Part shown: one piece after another, positions 23,009 through 31,382 of the stretch
Numbering within the stretch: position 1 is the first letter of the stretch
Layout of the letters: each line of letters opens with the position of its first letter
Source of the DNA: Pyrenophora tritici-repentis
Lineage: Eukaryota; Ascomycota; Dothideomycetes; Pleosporales; Pleosporaceae
Assembly: GCF_003171515.1 (NCBI RefSeq)
Contig: NC_089391.1
Span: 682,001 to 746,000 of the forward strand
Direction of reading: 5' to 3'
DNA length: 64,000 bases
Translations under genes and position numbers: made by a program
Notes under the pieces: model-generated
What the model was told of the DNA's origin: nothing
The model's input: the letters and a program-made list of their open reading frames with translations, nothing else
Databases searched by the model: none

Positions 23009-23348
23009 TCCACAACTTAAGTCCAATTAAGCTCAACAGGAAGGAGTACACCACCGCACATAGAGCACTCTTCACATTAAACATCATCGACATCTCTAAC
23101 CTCATCGACTATGTAGGGGGTTTAAACCTTCTTTCAGCAACGGCACACCTGCTGAGGAGTAGCATGTCATCCACGCTTTACACAGAGTCACTGGTGAACA
23201 CAGTTGTCAACAAGCAAGTCAAGTCTCAATCAAGTCTCTATCGATAAGGGATCAGACCATCCTATGGGACGTGTCCTCGTGCACGGATATCCCTATAGTC
23301 TGTTTGCCACTATCGATAACAATCAAGTCGGCTTGACTTGCTTGTTGA

Positions 23349-23501
23349 TGTAACGGTGTGAGGAGAGGAGGAGGACTGCGTTGCATTGTGTAGCTATGGA
23401 GGAACTGCAGCTATATAGGTGTGTGCGATGAGAAAGTGTGGTAGCGATGGCCGTACCCAACTCTCACCCAAGTCGGTCTTGGCAAGTCCCAAACCGTTAC
23501 A
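23349..23501 (-). repeat. Copia-B 3' LTR
   Basis: TGTAACGGTGTGAGGAGAGG to CCCAAACCGTTACA; contains CTATATAG. Identical to 26031-26183; a diverged solo copy is at 55141-55293. Confidence 0.92.
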
Positions 23502-23534
23502 CTCCCCCCCAGCTGCCGTGATCAACAAAGCTGA

Positions 23535-23873
23535 CTAGTGCCAGTGCCATAGCTCGGTTGGTTCTGGTGTGTTTACATGAGTAGTAAGAAGCTGGCGAAC
23601 ATTTTCAAGCCCTAGCTGTCTCACAAACTCGGCGTGTTTCTGCCTTACGAGGGACTTTGTGAGTCCATCTGCAGGCATCTCTGCTGTAGGGCACCACTCT
23701 ACACAGAGCCTTCCTTCCTGTACCTCTTGTCTTACCCACATTTGATGGGTGTCTACATGTCTTAGCTTCGTGTGAAGCCGTTCGTCTTCTTTCTTAACGA
23801 TCCCGACCGTCTGCTCGTTGTCGCAGTAGATCGTTGGTTGAATCTCCGGGTCGAACTTGATATGCTGGAAGAC
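23535..23873 (-). pseudogene. RNase H tail of Copia-B behind an in-frame TAG
   Basis: Directly after the TAG near 23871 the same frame reads VFQHIKFDPEIQPTIYCDNE, HTKLRHVDTH and PTAEMPADGLTKSL, the end of Copia RNase H. A single nonsense change separates it from the main frame. Confidence 0.75.
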
Positions 23874-25916
23874 CTAGGTCCACCATTCCATCTCTCCTCC
23901 GGTTGCTGATAGAGCTATCAGCTCAGCCTCAGTTGTTGACTTCGTAACGGATCTCTGGCTATCAACTACTGAGGCTAACGTTGTTTTAAAGCAGCCCTTC
24001 TTTCGACGGCTCTTGAACTCTTTCGCTGCTGCTGCTTTGAATTCCTGTCCAAAAGGGTGCTTCTCTAGGTCTTTCCATCTCTTTGGCGGAGGCGGAAGCT
24101 CATCCCTGTGTAGCCGTGATTTCTGTGGCTCTGTTTGCTGGAGTGCTTTGGCGAACGCAACAAAGTACGTGCCGAGCGTCTTCCTCTGTCTTTTTCCCGT
24201 CAGAACGTTAGACTCACTAACCTGACCGCTAGTCTCCTCACGTCTTGGAGCGTTGTTCGTTCGTCGATCTGGTGCCTCTGCTTCGACTGGCATCTGCTCC
24301 CAGCCTCGCGGCATCTCGACTGTTTCCAGCTCGTCTCTCTCGACTGCTTCCGGCTCGTCTCTCTCAACTGCTTCCGGTTCGTCTCTCTCGACTGCTTCCG
24401 GTTCGTCTTTCTCGACTGCTTCCGGTTCGGGCTCGGGCTCGGGCTCAGGCCGAGTCGTCGGTCCTAGAGTGCTCTCAGGTGTTGACAACGCGTGAGACGT
24501 ATCTTTGGCTTGCTCTGTTCGAGCGGCTTGCTCGGGCCAGCTTAGGCCACTCCAGTCTTCCTGCGCTGACTGCAGGAGCAATTCGATCTCCTGGTCGGTT
24601 TCCTCTACTGGTTCTGGAACGTCTAGTGTCGTCACCACCTCTCTCAGAATCTGTCGATCTGGGTAAACAGGCTCAGTCCCATCACTAGACATAAAGGCGA
24701 CGTCTCTCGTCCTAAGGACTCGTCCTAATGCTGGCATCCATCTCGTGAGCAGCGGTGGAGCTGACAGTCCTGTAGCTGCTGCAGTCTGCAGCACCGCATT
24801 AACGTGTGGCTTATTGCGCGCTGGCTGTCCATCGTCTATACTAATCATGGACGAGCTCTGGACCTCAGCCTGCGGCTTTGTCTTCTTCTTAAGCCCCCGC
24901 TCTGTTGCTCTTAGTGCATTGGCCATCGAATTCGACGTAGGACTGTCTCTAAGCTCTGTGAACTTATCCTGAATTGCCTTGTCTGGCTTCCAGCCCTTTG
25001 TCCGAACTGACTGGTTAACGTACGGGCAGTTATCGAACTTGTGGTTTTCCCCATCAAGACACCTTGGTATCCATGGTCCTGAGCGTGTACGAGCTCCTTG
25101 GCTGTTGCCACTACTTGCTACCTCGAGTGTAGCAAAGGTTCCAAGTCCTGACGCGATTGGCCGTGTACGTCGGTAGTACGATCTGAACTCCGCGATCAAA
25201 TCCGCGATCAGCGGAAATTCTTCATCTTTCTGTTCCTTCTTAATAAGGTCCTGTAGCTGAGTAGCTGCCCAGCTATCGTCCAGGCCTCTAATCGACAGGA
25301 TAAACTCTTCCTGCGCTCTGTTGCCAGTCGTCTCTGGCATCTTGGCCTCCGTGAGGAGTCGGGTGATCGTCACCCACTCGTCAAACCATGTATCTAAGTT
25401 TGCGGTCTTTGGTCTCGTGCAGACTGCTGTGTACCGAGCTCTAAGTTGGTGGTTCCTCTCTCCAATCGATGGACAGAGGTGCTTCTTTAGCGTTCTCAGC
25501 TGGCTATAGGCGTCTGCGCAATCGAGGATTAGGTCTAGGTGTTTGACGTCAATTGTCTGCACGATCTCTAGGCTTAGGTTTCGGAGAGCCTTCTCCTTCG
25601 TGAGCCACCTGGCCTCGTCGCGATCGAATCGTCTAGCCCATGAGTTGTACGTAGCGAGCTCTGTCGCTGTCAAGTCTGGGATATCGATCTGCTCGTCTGT
25701 AAGAGGATTTCGAAATCTCCTTACTTCGAGCTCTTTAGGTCTCTCGTCTTCTAGCATCTTCAGCCTCTCTGGCGAAAGATCTGGGTTAACGTACTCCCAC
25801 AGACCATTCCGGTCTGCGGATATCTTCCTCGTGAACAGCCATTTCGACCAATCGTCTGGCTTTCGGAGGGTAACTGACGCTCTCGTCACCTGCATTTCGT
25901 GCTCTTGAGTTGCCAT
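23874..25916 (-). CDS. Copia-B gag fused to RVT_2 start and RNase H start (680 aa)
   Basis: Residues 1-250 resemble Copia gag (DDWSKWLFTRKISADRNGLW, UBN2-like core). A C/H-containing motif (RCLDGENHKFDNCPY) near 290 may be a degenerate knuckle. A low-complexity EPEPEAVE/RDEPEAVE tract follows at about 500-545. Near residue 620 the opening of RVT_2 (HPFGQEFKAAAAKEFKS) joins in frame to the RNase H start (TKSTTEAELIALS). Protease, integrase and nearly all of RT are deleted without frame loss. A TAG ends the frame; the RNase H remainder continues in the same frame to about 23535. Confidence 0.8.
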   Translation of the reverse strand: MATQEHEMQVTRASVTLRKPDDWSKWLFTRKISADRNGLWEYVNPDLSPERLKMLEDERPKELEVRRFRNPLTDEQIDIPDLTATELATYNSWARRFDRDEARWLTKEKALRNLSLEIVQTIDVKHLDLILDCADAYSQLRTLKKHLCPSIGERNHQLRARYTAVCTRPKTANLDTWFDEWVTITRLLTEAKMPETTGNRAQEEFILSIRGLDDSWAATQLQDLIKKEQKDEEFPLIADLIAEFRSYYRRTRPIASGLGTFATLEVASSGNSQGARTRSGPWIPRCLDGENHKFDNCPYVNQSVRTKGWKPDKAIQDKFTELRDSPTSNSMANALRATERGLKKKTKPQAEVQSSSMISIDDGQPARNKPHVNAVLQTAAATGLSAPPLLTRWMPALGRVLRTRDVAFMSSDGTEPVYPDRQILREVVTTLDVPEPVEETDQEIELLLQSAQEDWSGLSWPEQAARTEQAKDTSHALSTPESTLGPTTRPEPEPEPEPEAVEKDEPEAVERDEPEAVERDEPEAVERDELETVEMPRGWEQMPVEAEAPDRRTNNAPRREETSGQVSESNVLTGKRQRKTLGTYFVAFAKALQQTEPQKSRLHRDELPPPPKRWKDLEKHPFGQEFKAAAAKEFKSRRKKGCFKTTLASVVDSQRSVTKSTTEAELIALSATGGEMEWWT

Positions 25917-26017
25917 AACTACCTAGCTAAATATGCTCCTAGTGTTGAGTGTCGTCGTATCGACAGCTTGTCTGTTAGCTGTATATCGGGTGAACGCAGC
26001 GATTTAATTAAAGGCTT

Positions 26018-26030
26018 CCGGGCTCATAAC
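26018..26030 (-). promoter_or_regulatory. Primer binding site (initiator tRNA-Met half molecule)
   Basis: On the element strand GTTATGAGCCCGG directly follows the 5' LTR. It is complementary to the anticodon stem-loop of initiator tRNA-Met, the internal primer site known from Copia-type elements. Confidence 0.8.
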
Positions 26031-26183
26031 TGTAACGGTGTGAGGAGAGGAGGAGGACTGCGTTGCATTGTGTAGCTATGGAGGAACTGCAGCTATATAG
26101 GTGTGTGCGATGAGAAAGTGTGGTAGCGATGGCCGTACCCAACTCTCACCCAAGTCGGTCTTGGCAAGTCCCAAACCGTTACA
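26031..26183 (-). repeat. Copia-B 5' LTR
   Basis: Identical to 23349-23501 and followed on its inner side by the tRNA-Met primer site. Confidence 0.92.
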
Positions 26184-26317
26184 GTTGACAACTGTGCTGG
26201 TGAAGCGGGAAAATGACCATCGAGCATATATTGATACTCTACTTTGTGGAGATTTTTCTACCATGTCATTGCTGCTTGACCTCTTTCCCCTCAAGTATCA
26301 GACTAATGCATATAGCT

Positions 26318-26445
26318 CAGACTTGTCAACAATCAATCGATCGACATGATTGATTCCTATATAGGTTAAAGAATTACTTCATTAGGCAGCCTTTAACCTA
26401 GATAGGAATCAATCATGCCGATCTGATTGATTGTTGACAGGTCTG
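26318..26445. mobile_element. hAT-type MITE (128 bp)
   Basis: Ends CAGACTTGTCAACAATCAAT and inverted ATTGATTGTTGACAGGTCTG. Flanking 8-mers ATATAGCT (26310-26317) and ATATAGCC (26446-26453) are a target duplication with one change. It lies inside the DUF4470 gene. Confidence 0.87.
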
Positions 26446-26616
26446 ATATAGCCCATCTACAGTCGACAACGTCATGTTCGACATGGCTCTTCGACTGCTG
26501 GTAGTGGGGGCTCTGGGCAGATGCACGTTGAGTTAACGTGGAAGCGGTCTGATTTGCTTTCAAATGCGAACCGGGGGGCTATAGAACGAAGGTTACGATT
26601 CGATGAACCCGACTTG

Positions 26617-26969
26617 TGTAACGGGCTGAGCCCTAGGTCACATGACTAGGCCAGCGGCCTAGTCGCTTCCTTCCTTCTATCACTCCTTCCCCTAGCAGAC
26701 CGTGGGCCGTGTACCAACCCAAACAAAGCGGGATGGCCGCCCACTTTCCTTTTCTTCTCTTCATCTTGACTGTAAATAGCATCTGGATTAGGTAGCTGGA
26801 ATACAGTACCTAAAACACTTACTCTTGTACCGGAAATCCCTGTGTGCCGGAACCGGCCAACCAGCTTGCAAATTTTGGACAGAAGTCTGTGATTTAAGCG
26901 AGCTGATTGGCCGGTTCCGGCACACATGGATTTTCGCCACGATAGGATGGACGTTACAGACCGTTCACA
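26617..26969 (+). repeat. Gypsy-C solo LTR, itself hit by a TA-MITE
   Basis: TGTAACGGGCTGAGCCCTAG to CAGACCGTTCACA; target duplication ACTTG at 26612-26616 and 26970-26974. The LTR is split after CCTA by about 143 bp (26813-26955). It lies inside the DUF4470 gene. Confidence 0.9.
26813..26955. mobile_element. TA-inserting MITE with GTGTGCCGGAACCGGCC inverted repeats
   Basis: TGTGTGCCGGAACCGGCCAA at 26841 and its inverted copy ending near 26926 are almost perfect. The surrounding LTR sequence resumes exactly after a TA, so TA is the duplicated target (Tc1/mariner-like). Confidence 0.75.
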
Positions 26970-27145
26970 ACTTGGCCTACATCCTCCACCGGGTCTACCG
27001 AAATATGTTCCAGCATAAAGACCTACTCTCGCTTTTCAACGATCTCGATGTGCTTAAGATAAAAAGAAGCTCTAGGGTGCACTACCATCGTGGGAGCTTT
27101 GCCGTTTTTCTTCGGCTAGTCAAAAGTCGAGTTGCTGTTAATTGG

Positions 27146-27342
27146 TGTGATGGTTATGAGGAGAAGCGGATCACGTGTTTCACGTGTGTCACGTGATGGT
27201 GATACGTCATGTAAAATAGACCCTGCTGCTGCCTTTGTAGCAAGGCCAGCAGACAACAACGAAAACAGACACAGACAGATAGCGAATACTCTGATTACTG
27301 CCTCGCGCGGTTACACTTTAAATGACTGCATTCACTGCAATA
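27146..27342 (+). repeat. Solo LTR, family G
   Basis: TGTGATGG to CACTGCAATA with target duplication ATTGG (27141-27145, 27343-27347). The right 140 bp (GATACGTCATGTAAA, TGCCTCGCGCGGTTACACTT) match solo LTRs at 59784-60022 and 39305-39541. It lies inside the DUF4470 gene. Confidence 0.85.
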
Positions 27343-28399
27343 ATTGGCCTGATGTGATGAATCGCATTCTTGAGCTGATGGAAAACGACTTCACAATCAC
27401 GATGGGGAGGAACTACATTCAAGAGCTATATCTCTACCTCCATACTCTACGTCTTTACTCTGCGCCGGTGTTTACACGTACAATCTATATGAAGAATCCT
27501 GCTGTAGGTGGACTCAGCGGATGGAGGGAGTTTGCTGAAACAGTTTGCATAACCTTACAAGTGCTACGAAACATGTTGAGCGCTCTGACTGGTCCCATAT
27601 TAATTGAAATTGGTACTCCTATCGGCCATTGCATCGCGCAGTCATCTTCGAGATCGACAGCTGGTCGCTAGCAAAACATTTTCTCTAGTATCCAAATTAC
27701 GTTTAGTACGATCACGACTGTTGGCAAGGTTCATAGCAATAACTTTGAAATTCAGGTCGTCGAAGACGACTTAAGGTGGCAGGGTGAATCCCCGCTTGTA
27801 GTATCGTTCAAGACTCCATCTTGGTTCTTCCTACTTAAGCTGCAAACCGTTATCATAGCTTTTGGACTACAAAGCACACCTTATACCTGTACTAAGTTAG
27901 TGCAATTATTTAGAGTTGAGATGAATATATTCAAAACGACATTGGGAAACGAGGATTATGTTTACGTTTCAAGGCATCCACCTAATGTGACTAGAACGGC
28001 ACTCGCTCACCGTTCGAGTGGCGATAAACATAAATCGACCGAATCGGTGGCTCATGAGTTCAAAACTGCCTTCTCTGCGAGCGTCGTGCAGGTAGAGCGC
28101 AGAATTACTACTCCTTCTAGTTGCATGGATTTCGTCTCCGAGAAGCTAAAACATTCTCTAAAAAGCTGGTGCGCCATAAAGACGAAGCAAACAGCGCCGT
28201 GTGATCTTGTGAATCACAAGTTGTGATTACCTTCACCGGTGAAAACACTCAGATCTTGTTGCTATTTCCAATTCCAGCCTGTGGCAACACAAGTAAAATC
28301 CGCATTGCAAGAAAGTCAGCTTATATAGAGATAGAGGCACCTTTAGATTCGAACCTGAAGACGGCTACACCAGCTACAACTCTACCTTGCCTTTTCTAA

Positions 28400-28745
28400 G
28401 GTAGTTCTAGTGCCGTCGCTTCTTCTAGTCTCTAGCTTCTGCACTGTCTTTAAGTTCTTCGCGACGCTATCTAGTTCTTCGATGAGATTATAGAGTTGAG
28501 CTTCGCGGAGCACAAGGCGTTTTGGGTGGACAGAACGGTTAAGGCTAAAATTTCGGAGTTGGGGATAGATTTGGAGGTTTAGGTTGGAGCCCGGGTTTCG
28601 CCGTTGTCTAGCTTTCCTCAGACGCTCTAGCGACCTAACCCCTTCTGCCTCTATGATTAGCTAAGGAGATCCTAAGAGTTTTAGTGAATGCGCTAGCCGT
28701 TTACGGCAGCGCTGCGTCGTCAGGACGTCTGATTAATGAGATAAA
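28400..28745 (-). pseudogene. Unidentified coding remnant, basic and coiled-coil-like
   Basis: One minus-strand frame is open from about 28745 to 28400 except for a single TAG. It reads QRCRKRLAHSLKLLGSP, EGVRSLERLRKARQRR and REAQLYNLIEELDSVAKNLK. I do not recognise the family; it may be the tail of a transposon protein. Confidence 0.35.
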
Positions 28746-29454
28746 TCCGAGTCCGCGGAGGCAACTGCTTACGCTCCGCGAGGCGTGCGTTGCGCACGAG
28801 CCCCCTCGCAAAGCTTGACTCGCTGGTGCCTCGCCTGCCAGAGACACGAACCATAAGTATGTAAGCATGCTGTCGCCCATATCCCTGAGCCCTGACGTCC
28901 GGATCTTGCAGAAGCGCATCCGTCACTCGCGCGGCTAAGTACTGGCGACCTCCGTGCTTGACGAATTATCGCAACGTGCACGACTCGTCTAGAACGATGC
29001 CGCGGCACTTGATTTGCCCAAGGTAGGAACGTCATCGTTCCTAGGCCAATCGTAAGTCTGCCTCAGAGTTGCCGAGCACAGCTCAGCTTCCAGGAAATCA
29101 CTGCATGGCTGATCACTGCGCATTTGGGCGCAAGTATGCTTCAGGAAGAGTCCGTGAGAGAGATGGATTGTGGCGCCCTGGTTTGATTGATATCTAGGCA
29201 AAATTACGGCACAGTTCGTGGCAAAGCTCCTATTCATGACAGGGCGACTGTGACAAAGGGTTCTAGGCTATCATCTCAGGAGGCAACCCGATCTCTGCCC
29301 CATACCTGACTGCATCTTCCTACGCTGTGGTTGTTGTGAGCACCGCCTTCAATGAGAAAGACGCCAGCGATCTGATATGGTCATGTTTTGCGTCTGTCAT
29401 CTCGTGTATACCGCACTGTCCCTTCGGTGCAGCGATCCTCCACGACATGCTTAC
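28746..29454. other. No supported feature
   Basis: Overlapping minus frames at 28701-29035 and 28989-29237 lack motifs or introns and are treated as chance. Confidence 0.4.
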
Positions 29455-29583
29455 CAGACTTGTCAACAATCAAGCCGATCGGCAGCTTGATTCCTAACTA
29501 GGTGTGGCACGAGCCTATCGTAGGGACTTGCACGCCTGATTAGGAATCAAGCCTGCAGATCGACTTGATTGTTGACAAGTCTG
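29455..29583. mobile_element. hAT-type MITE (129 bp)
   Basis: Ends CAGACTTGTCAACAATCAAG and inverted CTTGATTGTTGACAAGTCTG; perfect 8-bp target duplication ATGCTTAC (29447-29454, 29584-29591). Confidence 0.92.
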
Positions 29584-29708
29584 ATGCTTACCGAGGATAG
29601 CAATGCATAACCATGCGTAAGACGAAGCGCACAATCGGGAGCCCACTTCATGTGTCGCGCCGCGCAAGGAGTGTAGTCGAACGTCTACTCCCTACGGGTG
29701 AACGGCAT

Positions 29709-30563
29709 TCAAAAGGCGTTAGTCGTCGGGGCTGTATTGCACTTGGCTGACGCGTCGTGATAGGCCGGTTCTACTTGGTGGTGAAGTGTACCAAAGGCAT
29801 CGTTTTCGACGGCAGAACGTTGCAGCACGTGGGATTGCTCCATCGCGAGTACTTCAGGATAGCTTGGTGTGAGGCAGGCAAAGCAGTGCGATAAACCCTG
29901 TGTTGGGCTTGCCCACCAATCGACGCAAACACAACACCCACAATCCCAAACCAGCTCTGACTGAAGAAAACGAGACGAATAAGAAGGTGTTGTGCAAACT
30001 TCCCGGCTGAGCAGGTCGTACACGTCGACATTGATGTGCAGGTTCCAATCGAGCCCTGCCAAGAATTGCCTCTCCATCAGATTCACCTCCACTTTTGAGA
30101 AGCCGGCAAAACTGCATTCAGGAATAACACTGAGATCCGCCCAGCAAGTGTTGTTTGCGCTATCATCGTTGTGGACCTTGTGTGCCAGCATCAAGGCAGC
30201 TAGGAAGACCCGATGAGGGGTAGACGAGCGGCCTGTGACAGAAGGAGGCAAGCGATTTCGAAACCATGATAGATATATAAGGCTCATCATGAGTTCCGGG
30301 ACGGTGGTGTAAGACCGTATGGTGACGTACAGGACAAAGTCGTCGATGAAAGGAATACAGGCCTCGTCTACGCCCGGCTTATAGGCGGATATGCGTGGTA
30401 TAACCTTGGCCGCTGTCTCGGCGACATGTTCGATGAGATTGGACAGTTGACTAAGCTTGGTGGGGTACTGAGACATGCTGAGTTGGTGGCAGAGAGGACA
30501 TGCGTGCGCAGAATGGCCAGAGGAGGGAGGGCTATAAATCCATGCACAGTTCGGACTTCGCAC
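29709..30563 (-). CDS. Pho80/Pcl-type cyclin
   Basis: A 284-aa frame (start could also be Met30, at 30476). The cyclin-box core lies at about residues 75-190: FVLYVTIRSYTTVPELMMSL, IYLSWFRNRLP, PHRVFLAALMLAHKVHND, the CWADLS step and NLMERQFLAGLDWNLHINVD, followed by YDLLSRE. This is the pattern of PCL/PHO80 cyclins that bind Pho85-type kinases. The C-terminal 90 residues are Cys-rich and unlike the family; a short intron after LLSRE (GTTTGC to TTCAG) is possible, so the C-terminus is uncertain. Intact frame; MITEs lie on both sides. Confidence 0.75.
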   Translation of the reverse strand: MRSPNCAWIYSPPSSGHSAHACPLCHQLSMSQYPTKLSQLSNLIEHVAETAAKVIPRISAYKPGVDEACIPFIDDFVLYVTIRSYTTVPELMMSLIYLSWFRNRLPPSVTGRSSTPHRVFLAALMLAHKVHNDDSANNTCWADLSVIPECSFAGFSKVEVNLMERQFLAGLDWNLHINVDVYDLLSREVCTTPSYSSRFLQSELVWDCGCCVCVDWWASPTQGLSHCFACLTPSYPEVLAMEQSHVLQRSAVENDAFGTLHHQVEPAYHDASAKCNTAPTTNAF

Positions 30564-30634
30564 AGCTGAGAAAGAGATTTCGCTGCGACTGCGCCATCAC
30601 AGTGCAGTCTAGAAGTCACCGTCTCGTTCATCAG

Positions 30635-30832
30635 TACAGTGGTTAGCGATTGCGGCTTCACCCTTGCAGGTAGTGTTCTAAAGGTGCAGTCATCATTAGA
30701 TGCTCATTTGGCTAGTCACATCGACTGCTCTGCAGCGGACGTCTAACGCTAAGCCATGTACAGAAGGCGGTGCTGCTTAAAACCGTTGCGCGGCTGCGCG
30801 TAGGGGTGAAGCCACAATCGCTAATGACTGTA
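30635..30832. mobile_element. TA-MITE, family T, copy 1
   Basis: Ends TACAGTGGTTAGCGATTGCGG and inverted CAATCGCTAATGACTGTA with TA borders; about 198 bp. It overlaps the start side of the cyclin gene's upstream region. Confidence 0.8.
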
Positions 30833-31213
30833 CAGCAGCTTTGTGAATAAACGGCAGACACCCCTAAGCAACGGTCTGTAAGCACATGTACATATCAGTT
30901 AGTCCCTGATAATTCCACCCAATGACTGTAGCCATGTCTTAAACAGATCTTCCGCTGCCTTCTATCAGCGGAACCGGGCATTTACCTACTGGTTTATCCC
31001 TTATACAATCTTCATCGCTCGCTTCGTACCGTGTCACCGCTTGCGTCTGTCCGGTCTTTACACGTCTTCATCGTTTGATGATTTTTGCCGGTATGCCGCT
31101 ACTGTATGACGTGCTCTATTGCTATGTGTACGACTACTATTTTTTGCGAAGACCCTCAACAGGCCATCTGGCTTTTGGGCCACTGTGAAATTCAAGCTTC
31201 ACACATTGAGTGC

Positions 31214-31382
31214 TACAGCCGCTAGCGATTACGGCTTCACCCCTGCGTGCAGCATTCACAAAATCAGTCAACATTAGATCGATGACTAACCAATCACATC
31301 GACTGTTTTGCAGCGGACACCTAATACTAAAATTAGTGCGTAGCTGCGTGTAGGGGTGAAGCCGCAATCGCTAGTGACTATA
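31214..31382. mobile_element. TA-MITE, family T, copy 2
   Basis: TACAGCCGCTAGCGATTACGG ... GCCGCAATCGCTAGTGACTATA; internal CGACTGTTTTGCAGCGGAC is shared with the other copies. Slightly shorter (169 bp). Confidence 0.75.

Larger units (their letters stand above)
23349..26183 (-). mobile_element. Non-autonomous Copia (family B), identical LTRs
   Basis: Both 153-bp LTRs (23349-23501, 26031-26183) are identical by eye. The 5-bp target duplication is GTTGA (23344-23348, 26184-26188). Primer site CCGGGCTCATAAC (26018-26030) abuts the 5' LTR and matches the anticodon arm of initiator tRNA-Met; a G-run (complement of CTCCCCCCC, 23502-23510) is the polypurine tract. The interior holds gag fused to a short RT start and RNase H only, so it must depend on a helper. 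Confidence 0.92.
23199..26196. mobile_element. hAT-type MITE (158 bp) split by a Copia insertion
   Basis: Ends CACAGTTGTCAACAAGCAAG (23199) and its reverse complement completed at 26196 after the Copia is removed. The 8-bp target duplication CTGGTGAA is at 23191-23198 and 26197-26204. The MITE body is 23199-23348 plus 26189-26196. It lies inside the DUF4470 gene. Confidence 0.9.
23009..28399 (+). pseudogene. DUF4470/MYND-family gene broken into five pieces by nested transposons
   Basis: Coding pieces are 23009-23198, 26205-26317, 26454-26616, 26975-27145 and 27348-28399. Taking out each insertion with one copy of its target duplication joins the frames: TESLV to KRENDHRAYIDTL; TNAY to SPSTVDNV; FDEPD to LAYILHRVYRN; VAVNW to PDVMNRILEL. 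Landmarks of the family are IDISNLIDYVGGLNLLSA, ERRLRFDEPDLA, HYHRGSFAVFLRLVK, SPLVVSFKTPSW, MNIFKTTLGNEDYVY and RIARKSAYIEIEAPLDSN. Besides the insertions there are frameshifts near 26490 and 28205 and one TAG at 27669. The 5' end is replaced by an LTR-F fragment, so the N-terminal part is gone. Family function is unknown; assignment is from memory of the fungal DUF4470 domain and should be verified by a profile search. Confidence 0.8.

Noticed and set aside
24135..24688. Plus-strand frames across the acidic repeat of Copia-B
   Set aside because: Mirror of the EPEAVE-repeat on the opposite strand of a well-supported gag frame.
27200..27345. Coding exon TASRGYTLNDCIHCNN of the DUF4470 gene
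   Set aside because: This stretch is the end of a family-G LTR (same bases at 59980-60020 and 39500-39540) flanked by ATTGG duplications, so it is inserted sequence.
28701..29237. Overlapping minus-strand frames as genes
   Set aside because: No motif, several overlapping frames of equal quality, no splice signals.
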